DNA of 6,888 nt, taken from the NCBI GenBank assembly GCA_035693105.1, contig DASSHC010000507.1, positions 1-6,888 on the forward strand. The letters are read 5' to 3'. The notes under the pieces are model-generated. The model was not told where the DNA came from. It saw only the letters and a list, made by a program, of their open reading frames with translations, and ran no database searches. The position numbers and the translations under genes are program-made. Source of the DNA: DASSHC01 sp035693105 (GTDB taxonomy: Bacteria > Chloroflexota > Chloroflexia > Thermomicrobiales > Thermomicrobiaceae). Numbering within the stretch: position 1 is the first letter of the stretch; each line of letters opens with the position of its first letter. Positions 1 to 4,770 of the stretch are shown here, piece after piece.

Positions 1-46
1 CGGGCAAAAACGATTCGTGTCGTCCGGCAGGCTGCTCCCGTTCCCC

Positions 47-72
47 GTCATCCCGAGCGCAGTGGACGAATC
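47..72 (+). repeat. Degenerate copy of a dispersed intergenic repeat
   Basis: The segment begins GTCATCCCGAGCGCAG and ends GAATC. It resembles the better copies at 6375-6402 and 6321-6350 (core GTCATCCTGAG, then CGCAGCGAAGGATC). Matching is good over the first 16 bases and weak afterwards, so this is the poorest copy apart from the conserved 5' half. It lies outside any credible gene, upstream of the PTPS-like gene. Confidence 0.45.
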
Positions 73-119
73 CAAGCCGCACCCGATACCTGACGTCGTA
101 ACCGGGCGCCGATCGTGAA

Positions 120-128
120 TGCTATGGT
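120..128 (+). promoter_or_regulatory. Candidate extended -10 promoter of the PTPS-like gene
   Basis: TGC followed by TATGGT forms an extended -10 element (4 of 6 matches to TATAAT) about 45 bases before the start codon. No recognisable -35 hexamer is found 16-18 bases upstream, so the call rests on the extended -10 alone. Confidence 0.25.
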
Positions 129-172
129 GGGCGCGAACGCGAGCACGTGGGAGACAGGATCAGGAGGAGCGC

Positions 173-550
173 ATGTATACCGTAGCCGTGAGCCGCGATT
201 TTGTGGCGCGGCACGCGCTGATCGGGGGTGACTGGGGCGAGGAGAACCAGCCGCACTCGCACCACTACCGTATGGAGGCCCGGCTCGAAGGGGAAGCGCT
301 CGACGAACACGGCTATCTGGTGGATATCGTGCGGATCGAGGCCGTGCTCGACGAGCTGCTGCGCGCCTACCGCGACCGGCTGCTGAACGACCTGCCGGAG
401 TTTGCCGGGGAAAACCCCAGCGTCGAGCGCTTCGCCCGTATCCTCTGCGACCGCCTGGCCCAGGGCATCTCCGCACCGAACATCGCGACCGTCACGCTGC
501 GCCTCTGGGAGACCCCGACCGCCTGGGCCGAGTACCGCCGGCCGCTGTGA
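173..550 (+). CDS. 6-pyruvoyl-tetrahydropterin synthase / QueD-fold protein, atypical active site
   Basis: A 125-residue protein of the PTPS/QueD (T-fold) family, usual length 115-150. The zinc-binding histidines are present: H14 and the HxH pair H28/H30 in PHSHHY. The D51 region (GYLVDI) and the substrate-anchoring Glu (E113, in LWET) are also retained. The canonical catalytic Cys, four residues before the HxH pair, is Glu (E24), and the Asp-His pair of QueD (LDHHYLN) reads YRDRLLN here. Ordinary QueD or BH4 synthase chemistry is therefore doubtful. Glu at the Cys position recalls the PTPS-III subgroup that can replace dihydroneopterin aldolase in folate synthesis, but other functions are possible. 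The ATG at 173 is chosen because AGGAGG lies at 162-167. The coding sequence could be opened upstream at 119, but that start has no ribosome-binding site and no family similarity. The next gene begins 65 bases downstream on the same strand. Confidence 0.85.
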   Translation: MYTVAVSRDFVARHALIGGDWGEENQPHSHHYRMEARLEGEALDEHGYLVDIVRIEAVLDELLRAYRDRLLNDLPEFAGENPSVERFARILCDRLAQGISAPNIATVTLRLWETPTAWAEYRRPL

Positions 551-615
551 GGGTGGGCGTGATTTAATTTACGGGCTGAACGTTGACCACTCAGCGGTGG
601 GAGTTGTGCCGGACC

Positions 616-1650
616 ATGGAGCGTCGAGAGATCACGGCATCGGAGCGCGGCGGTGCGACGCGCAAGGACCGCTTCCTGGGCTGTCTGCTCGGGTTGGCGG
701 TCGGCGACGCGCTTGGCATGCCGGTGGAGGGCCTGACCCAGGACGAGATCGTCGCGCGCCACGGTTGGCTGGAGGATTACCAGCCGCGGCTGGGTCCAGA
801 CGGTGAGATCGACGTGCCGGCGGGGGAGTTCACCGGCGATACCGAGACCGCACTCTGCCTGCTGGAGAGCCTGGTGTCGAGCAATGGCTACCTCGACCTG
901 GAGCTGGCCGGCGCGCGGCTGCTGCGCCTCTACCACGACGACGCGCGTCGCTTCCTGGGACGGACCACGCTGGCGGCACTGGCCCACGCCGAGGAGACCG
1001 GCGAGTTCCAGCGCGGGGCGAGCGGTGACTGGCCGCCCGGCGTCGGCGCCGCCAGCCGCATCGCGCCGGTGGCGCTGATGCAGGCGCTGGGGCATTTCAA
1101 CCCCGAAGTCTTCACCCGTGAGGTGCTGCGCGCCGGGCTGATCACCCACAGCGCGCCCGAGGCGCTCAACGGCGCGCTGGCCGTGGCCTACGGCATTCGC
1201 CTGCTGGTCAACGGCGAGATCCCACCCGAGTTGCTGCTGGAGGAGGTCGCCGCGTTCATCGACGAGGATGAGGTCGCGCGGGCGCTGCGGCGCGCCGCGC
1301 GGCTGGCGCGGGACGGCGGCGAGCGGGCGCGCGATCTGGCGAATCTGCGTGAGATTGGCGGCGGGCCGCACGTGGCCGAGGCGGTGGCGGCGGCGTTCTA
1401 CGCCTTCCGCGCCCATCCCGAGGACTTCCGCGCGGCGGTACTGACGGCGCTCAATGGCGGGGGCGACGCCGACTCGATCGCCGCCATCACCGGCGCGCTG
1501 GCGGGGGCGCACCTGGGCGCGACGGCCATCCCAGCGGAGCTGGTGGATGGGCTGGAGGGCCGCATGTATTTGCTGATGGCGGCGCCCGGCCTCTATCGCG
1601 CGGCGCAGCGGCGGGCCGGCCTCTTTCTCAAGCTGATCGAGCGCGAGTGA
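616..1650 (+). CDS. ADP-ribosylglycohydrolase (DraG/ARH) family protein
   Basis: A 344-residue, all-helical ARH/DraG-type protein. This family removes ADP-ribose from proteins or cleaves related N- or O-glycosidic bonds at a two-metal (Mg/Mn) site. Visible family motifs are the opening DRFLGCLLGLAVGDALGMP with E38, the FTGDT motif at 72-76, RIAPVAL at 148-154, THSAPEA at 177-183, and the C-terminal GGDADS at 282-287 (D284 and D286 are expected metal ligands). In the first metal motif, usually TDDT, the first Asp is Gly (G74). In the last, usually GGDTDT, the Thr residues are Ala and Ser. The metal centre may thus be altered. ATG 616 is preferred because the family motif begins soon after it; a TTG at 583 would add 11 residues. 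GGTGGGAG at 594-601 is a distant ribosome-binding candidate. The stop overlaps the start of the HAD gene. Cytoplasmic; no signal peptide. Confidence 0.88.
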   Translation: MERREITASERGGATRKDRFLGCLLGLAVGDALGMPVEGLTQDEIVARHGWLEDYQPRLGPDGEIDVPAGEFTGDTETALCLLESLVSSNGYLDLELAGARLLRLYHDDARRFLGRTTLAALAHAEETGEFQRGASGDWPPGVGAASRIAPVALMQALGHFNPEVFTREVLRAGLITHSAPEALNGALAVAYGIRLLVNGEIPPELLLEEVAAFIDEDEVARALRRAARLARDGGERARDLANLREIGGGPHVAEAVAAAFYAFRAHPEDFRAAVLTALNGGGDADSIAAITGALAGAHLGATAIPAELVDGLEGRMYLLMAAPGLYRAAQRRAGLFLKLIERE

Positions 1651-2321
1651 GCGCGCCGCTCGAAGCCGCCGTCTTCGACCTCGACGGACTACTGGTCGAC
1701 AGCGAGCCGGTTCAAATCGCCGCCTGGGAAGAGTTCTTGGCCGGCCACGGGCACACGCTCGATCCTGAGCTGCTTGGTCGCCTCTTTGGCCTGCGTGTCC
1801 GCGACACCTCGCGAGTGCTGGTCGATGAGCTGCGGCTGCCGCTCTCGCCTGACGAGGTCTTCGCGGGGCGTGAGGCGATCTTCTTTCGGCTGTTGGAGGC
1901 CGGCGTGAGGCCGATGCCGGCAGCGGTCGAGACGGTGCGGGCGCTCGGAGCGCGCGGGCTGCGCCTGGGTTTGGCAACCTCCGGCCACCGGCGCTACGCC
2001 GACCTGGTGCTGGGTGGGCTGGGCCTGATCGGCGCCTTCGCGGTCGAGGTGACGGGCGACGAGGTGGCGCGCGGCAAGCCGGCGCCGGATATCTATCTGT
2101 TGGCGGCGGCGCGGCTGGGTGTGCCGCCGGCCGCCTGCCTGGCGCTGGAGGACGCGCCGTTCGGCGTCGCCGCGGCGGTGGACGCCGGCATGCGCTGCCT
2201 GGCGGTGCCGAATGTCCACACGACGGGGATGCCCGGGCTGGAGCGCGCCGACGCCATCCTCCCTTCGCTGGCGGCAGTCGTGCCCTGGCTTGAGGCGAGG
2301 GGGCTGCTCCCGCCCGGTTAG
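1647..2321 (+). CDS. HAD superfamily phosphatase / beta-phosphoglucomutase-like hydrolase
   Basis: A 224-residue subfamily IA HAD protein with all four motifs: motif I FDLDGLLVDSE (nucleophile D11, acid/base D13), motif II ATSG (T111/S112), motif III RGKPAPD (K144), motif IV LEDAPFG (E168/D169). The helical cap lies between motifs I and II, at about residues 15-95. Such proteins are soluble phosphatases or phosphomutases of sugar phosphates, and the sequence does not fix the substrate. The GTG start overlaps the upstream TGA (GTGA), which implies translational coupling to the ADP-ribosylglycohydrolase homologue. The pair may act on the same compound, for example a ribose or ADP-ribose derivative; this is inference. 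The stop codon lies inside the CIRCE operator of the next gene, so the operon ends exactly where heat-shock control of dnaJ begins. Confidence 0.9.
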   Translation: MSAPLEAAVFDLDGLLVDSEPVQIAAWEEFLAGHGHTLDPELLGRLFGLRVRDTSRVLVDELRLPLSPDEVFAGREAIFFRLLEAGVRPMPAAVETVRALGARGLRLGLATSGHRRYADLVLGGLGLIGAFAVEVTGDEVARGKPAPDIYLLAAARLGVPPAACLALEDAPFGVAAAVDAGMRCLAVPNVHTTGMPGLERADAILPSLAAVVPWLEARGLLPPG

Positions 2322-2344
2322 CACTCCGTTCCCAGGAGTGCCAA
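2318..2344 (+). promoter_or_regulatory. CIRCE operator (HrcA binding site) upstream of dnaJ
   Basis: TTAGCACTC, a 9-base spacer (CGTTCCCAG) and GAGTGCCAA match the CIRCE consensus TTAGCACTC-N9-GAGTGCTAA with a single mismatch in the right arm and the exact spacer length. It sits just upstream of the dnaJ promoter, ending 5 bases before the -35 hexamer. The left arm contains the TAG stop of the HAD gene. HrcA is known to repress chaperone genes through CIRCE; its gene is not in this window. Confidence 0.93.
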
Positions 2345-2349
2345 CGCGC

Positions 2350-2378
2350 TTGCCCTGGCGGCCCGGCGTTCGTATACT
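2350..2378 (+). promoter_or_regulatory. Sigma70-type promoter of dnaJ
   Basis: TTGCCC at 2350-2355 and TATACT at 2373-2378 are separated by 17 bases. Transcription would start near 2385, leaving a leader of about 98 bases before the dnaJ ATG. The adjacent CIRCE element supports this as the heat-shock-regulated promoter. Confidence 0.75.
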
Positions 2379-2391
2379 TGAGTGTTGCCAC

Positions 2392-2460
2392 GACCCGGCT
2401 CACGCCGGGTCTCTCACGTGCGGGGTGCGTGACAGCCGAGGACCTGGGCCACCGGCCCGG
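2392..2460 (+). promoter_or_regulatory. Structured 5' leader of dnaJ with three tandem hairpins
   Basis: Hairpin A (2392-2411) pairs GACCCGGC with GCCGGGTC, an 8-bp stem with a 4-base loop. Hairpin B (2414-2432) pairs TCACG with CGTGA, extendable by G-T pairs to 8 bp. Hairpin C (2444-2460) pairs CTGGGCC with GGCCCGG across a 3-base loop. The ribosome-binding site GGTGA (2474-2478) lies outside all three. Hairpin A could also stop transcription arriving from the HAD operon, though it has no T-run. The function is unknown. Confidence 0.5.
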
Positions 2461-2482
2461 CCGCGAGATTCCTGGTGAATAG

Positions 2483-3610
2483 ATGACGACCAAGCGAGAT
2501 TACTACGACGTGCTGGGGGTCGGCCGCTCGGCGAGCGCGGACGAGATCCGCCGCGCCTACCGCCGGCTGGCGCGGCAGTATCACCCGGACGTCAACAAGG
2601 CGGACGACGCGGAAGAGCGCTTCAAGGAGGCCACCGAGGCGTACGAGGTGCTCAGCGACGACGAGCAGCGCGCTGCCTACGACCGCTTCGGCCACGCCGG
2701 GCTGGGCGGCTTCAATGGCGCCGGCCCCGGCGACCCCTTCGGCTTCGGCCGCTCGCCCTTCAGCGACATCTTCGAGACCTTCTTCGGCGGCGCGGCTGGG
2801 CGCGGGCCCAGGGCCCCGATGCGTGGTGCCGACCTGGAAGCGACTGTCGAGCTTAGCTTCGAGGAGGCCGTCTTCGGCGCCGAGAAGGACATCGAGCTGA
2901 CGCGGCTGGAGGTCTGCGAGTCCTGCCATGGCACCCGCATGCGCGACGGCCAGGAGCCGCCGGTCTGCAGCGTCTGCGGCGGCACGGGCGAGGTGCGCCA
3001 GGTGCAGCAGACGATCCTGGGCCAGTTCATGACCGCCAGCGCCTGCGCCAACTGCCACGGCGAGGGGCGTGTCATCTCCGACCCCTGCCCGGCCTGCCGC
3101 GGCGCGGGCCGCGTGCCCCGGCGGCGCACCGTTAGCGTGACCATCCCGGGCGGTGTCGATGGCGACTCCACGCTGCGCCTCTCGGGGCAGGGCGAGCAGA
3201 TGCCCGGCGGCACTCCCGGCAACCTGTTCGTGCGCATTCGCGTCCGCCCGCACCAGCTTTTCGTGCGTCACGGCAAGCAGATTCACCTGGAGATGCCGGT
3301 CAATATCACCCAGGCGGCGCTCGGCGCCGAGCTGGAGGTGCCAACGGTCGACGGCAAGGTGAAGCTGACGCTGCCGGGCGGCACGCAGTCGGGCCAGCAG
3401 TTCCGCCTGCGCGGCCGGGGTGTGCCCGACCTCCACCACGGCGCTCGCGGCGACGAGATCGTGACCATCCGCGTGCTGACGCCGACCGATCTGACCACCG
3501 AGCAGCGCGAGCTGCTGGAGCGCCTGGCCGGCTCGCTCGATCAGCCCGACTTGCACGAGACCCAGCGTCGCGGCTTCTTCGACAAGATCAAAGACGCGCT
3601 GGGGGTTTAG
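2483..3610 (+). CDS. dnaJ: Chaperone protein DnaJ (type I Hsp40)
   Basis: A 375-residue full-length type I J-protein, the co-chaperone that stimulates DnaK ATPase and delivers unfolded clients. Domains in order: J domain (about 5-70) with the HPD tripeptide at 34-36; a short Gly/Phe linker (about 71-105); a cysteine-rich zinc domain with four CxxC repeats at C145/C148, C162/C165, C188/C191 and C202/C205; C-terminal client-binding beta domains (about 215-335); and a dimerisation tail ending in FFDKIKDAL. The first zinc repeat reads CESCHGTR, lacking the last Gly of CxxCxGxG, while the other three are orthodox. The ATG at 2483 is preceded by GGTGA (2474-2478), complementary to the 16S tail. The gene stands apart from any dnaK, grpE or hrcA in the window, so it may be a second dnaJ copy. 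The CIRCE operator and promoter upstream indicate HrcA control. Confidence 0.97.
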   Translation: MTTKRDYYDVLGVGRSASADEIRRAYRRLARQYHPDVNKADDAEERFKEATEAYEVLSDDEQRAAYDRFGHAGLGGFNGAGPGDPFGFGRSPFSDIFETFFGGAAGRGPRAPMRGADLEATVELSFEEAVFGAEKDIELTRLEVCESCHGTRMRDGQEPPVCSVCGGTGEVRQVQQTILGQFMTASACANCHGEGRVISDPCPACRGAGRVPRRRTVSVTIPGGVDGDSTLRLSGQGEQMPGGTPGNLFVRIRVRPHQLFVRHGKQIHLEMPVNITQAALGAELEVPTVDGKVKLTLPGGTQSGQQFRLRGRGVPDLHHGARGDEIVTIRVLTPTDLTTEQRELLERLAGSLDQPDLHETQRRGFFDKIKDALGV

Positions 3611-3795
3611 GCTGCTCAGAGCGCGGGATCATCTGGTCGGGCGGCGCGGCTAAGCCACCCGCTTTGCAATCTTGTTGGTGTCCCGTGCTTAGGAGCGAAT
3701 CCGCTCGATCACGGTCGTCTGGAGACCGCCGACGATTTTGGCAGCGCCCAATGTATCTCCGCTTTACCGCCCAACTGCCCCTGGTCGCCGACATG

Positions 3796-3819
3796 GAGAT
3801 ATCCTTCGCTGCGACTCAG
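3796..3819 (-). repeat. Partial copy of the dispersed intergenic repeat (reverse orientation)
   Basis: GAGAT, a 2-base insertion, then CCTTCGCTGCGACTCAG matches the reverse complement of the 6375-6402 copy at 21 of 22 aligned positions before the similarity ends. It runs directly into the near-palindrome CTCAGCGC/GCGCTGAG at 3815-3832. Confidence 0.6.
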
Positions 3820-3965
3820 CGCCTGCGCTGAGCGTCCAGTGCTTGTCGAAGAAAGGAAAGACAGGTGGTGGGGTGGGAGCGAAAGCCGGGACCCGCTGAT
3901 CCCAATTGGCGTAGCTGCCCTGATCAATCGCCGAGCCGTGCGTTTCCGCAGCGAGTGGCACCTGC

Positions 3966-4011
3966 CAACACGACGTGACCCCGACCGATCGGTCGGGGTC
4001 ACGTCGTGTTG
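3966..4011. terminator. 46-bp perfect palindrome, probable terminator of the pilin transcript
   Basis: Two perfectly complementary 23-base arms meet at GATC. As RNA this is a 21-bp stem with a 4-base loop; the outer arm starts CAACACGACGTGACC and the centre is CCGACCGATCGGTCGG. It lies between convergent transcripts, 68 bases past the stop of the downstream pilin gene and 356 bases past dnaJ. There is no T-run on either strand, so it would be a non-classical or bidirectional terminator. A protein-binding site or cruciform is the alternative. Confidence 0.6.
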
Positions 4012-4078
4012 CGCTGAGAAGAGATTGTCGACTGTCGGGCCGAGGAGTGGTGGCAGCCGCGTGGGCAAGGTGCGAACA

Positions 4079-4240
4079 CTACATTGCCAGTCCATCGGCA
4101 GCGGCACGGAACCAGGGAACGAGAGCCGGTCCGATCAACGCCAGCGATCCGACTACCACCATAGCCACAAGGAGCAAAATGAAGCCATACTCGACAAGCC
4201 CTTGAGCTTCGAGCCTTCGTGATGCGATTTGAAAGTTCAT
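4079..4240 (-). CDS. Small Flp-type pilin-like protein (53 aa), Ala at cleavage site
   Basis: A 53-residue protein with the Flp/Tad class III prepilin layout: a short basic leader (residues 1-12, RRLEA), the QGLVEY signature (Q13-Y18, with the conserved Glu E17 at +5 and Tyr at +6), then a hydrophobic helix (about 19-41). Flp subunits are cleaved by a TadV-type peptidase and assemble into thin adhesive pili. The residue before the expected cut is Ala (A12) rather than the usual Gly, and the tail is short with an internal Pro-Trp, so it may be a minor pilin or pseudopilin. The ATG at 4240 is supported by GTGGAGAG at 4256-4249; an upstream in-frame start near 4291 falls inside the inter-pilin hairpin and is unlikely. 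It lies 80 bases downstream of the other pilin gene, on the same strand. Confidence 0.8.
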   Translation of the reverse strand: MNFQIASRRLEAQGLVEYGFILLLVAMVVVGSLALIGPALVPWFRAAADGLAM

Positions 4241-4273
4241 CGCGTGCGCTCTCCACACTCGTCGGGCAAAGGT

Positions 4274-4306
4274 AGCGGCCGTTCTCGACACATGAGAACG
4301 GCCGCT
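4274..4306 (-). terminator. Strong hairpin between the two pilin genes
   Basis: AGCGGCCGTTCTC and GAGAACGGCCGCT form a perfect 13-bp stem with a 7-base loop, 14 bases after the stop of the upstream pilin gene. On the pilin strand it is followed shortly by TTT. It could be a partial terminator or an RNA-stabilising 3' stem that makes the first pilin more abundant than the second. Confidence 0.65.
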
Positions 4307-4320
4307 GCCGTGCTGAGAAA

Positions 4321-4542
4321 TTACCCGGCGGCGCCGCCAAGAGCGTCGTTGATGGTTGTGAACACGCCGGTCAAACTGCCGCCGACAAATCCAAGGATGC
4401 CGATGACCACGACCGAGACGAGCACCAGGATCAGACCGTACTCGACCATGCCCTGGCCCTCGCTAGTCTCGGGGAGGTACATGCCGATGAGCGCCTTGAG
4501 GTACTGGGCCGCCGCGGAATTCATCGTGATGTTGCGAATCAT
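4321..4542 (-). CDS. flp: Flp/Tad-type pilin (73 aa)
   Basis: A 73-residue Flp family major-pilin candidate. The 29-residue leader contains a mildly hydrophobic stretch and ends EG; the signature QGMVEY follows (Q30-Y35; cleavage expected G29/Q30, with E34 at +5). A hydrophobic helix (about 36-55) and a short Gly/Ala-rich tail complete it. Mature length would be 44 residues, normal for Flp. No tadA, tadB, tadC, tadZ, rcpA or prepilin peptidase gene is in the window, so the assembly machinery must lie elsewhere. The ATG at 4542 is chosen because GGAGGGA lies at 4559-4553; a TTG seven codons upstream would swallow that site. The gene is separated by 228 bases from the DegS-like gene on the same strand and followed by the inter-pilin hairpin, suggesting its own promoter. 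Confidence 0.88.
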   Translation of the reverse strand: MIRNITMNSAAAQYLKALIGMYLPETSEGQGMVEYGLILVLVSVVVIGILGFVGGSLTGVFTTINDALGGAAG

Positions 4543-4600
4543 GGTGTTGTGTTCCCTCCACAATGATGAATGATGCCACTATCAATGAGCCAATCGAGTC

Positions 4601-4667
4601 CTACCCCGGACGCCGCATGCCCTCCTTCCACACGTCCGGTCTTGCGCCTGTGCCGCTTCTCAGCGGC
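4601..4667 (-). promoter_or_regulatory. Structured leader upstream of the pilin genes, possible riboswitch
   Basis: Read on the minus strand, a hairpin GCCGCT-GAGA-AGCGGC (4667-4652) has a GNRA tetraloop. It is followed by ACAGGCGCAAGA, a second helix CCGGACG/CGTCCGG (4639-4633 with 4612-4606) and then GGTAGG. The order (GNRA hairpin, CGCAA, helix, GGTAG) recalls the c-di-GMP-I riboswitch, but the conserved GCAAACC and full CGCAAAGCC are not present, so the identity is doubtful. The second loop carries AAGGAGGG (4627-4620) and an ATG opening a 5-codon reading frame (4618-4601). Lies 59 bases before the pilin start codon. Confidence 0.3.
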
Positions 4668-4770
4668 TAACGAGGATCAAGTTGTTATGGTGTTAGCTTA
4701 GTGGGCGGGGGGCGTAGCCTCAATGAACCACTCGTCCAGGTTGCTCGGTGCGCGAGTCCCGGCGGAGGTA

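Larger units (their letters stand above)
3611..4078. other. Gene-free interval between dnaJ and the pilin genes
   Basis: I see no credible coding sequence in these 468 bases: the open frames have no ribosome-binding site, no family resemblance and improbable composition. dnaJ and the pilin genes converge here. The interval holds a possible long-range stem after dnaJ (GCGCGGGA at 3621-3628 with TCCCGTGC at 3681-3688, one G-T pair), a small CGGTC/GACCG hairpin at 3712-3728 followed shortly by TTTT (3736-3739), a degenerate interspersed repeat (3796-3819), a near-palindrome CTCAGCGC/GCGCTGAG at 3815-3832 and the large palindrome at 3966-4011. Either of the first two structures could terminate dnaJ. 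Confidence 0.6.

Noticed and set aside
583..615. TTG start for the ADP-ribosylglycohydrolase homologue
   Set aside because: No ribosome-binding site before it, and the 11 added residues show no family similarity; ATG 616 fits the family start better.
367..2493. A 708-codon open frame on the minus strand
   Set aside because: It is antisense to three well-supported plus-strand genes, very rich in Arg, Pro, Ala and Gln, and resembles no family. It is a GC-rich shadow frame.
2414..3556. A 380-codon open frame on the minus strand opposite dnaJ
   Set aside because: It is antisense to an intact dnaJ with all domains; its repetitive Ala/Gly/Arg composition reflects the complementary codons.
3621..3688. 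Possible tRNA or tRNA remnant after dnaJ (8-bp closing stem, TTTGCAA inside)
   Set aside because: No T arm (TTCRANY) precedes the 3' stem, and D and anticodon stems do not form at the right distances. Kept only as a possible long-range stem.
3764..3961. Short minus-strand frame between the large palindrome and dnaJ, considered as a gene remnant
   Set aside because: No ribosome-binding site, no recognisable domain, and it crosses the dispersed repeat copy.
4601..4667. Outright assignment of the pilin leader as a c-di-GMP-I riboswitch
   Set aside because: GCAAACC and the full CGCAAAGCC are absent and no closing P1 helix could be drawn with confidence, so it is reported only as a resemblance.
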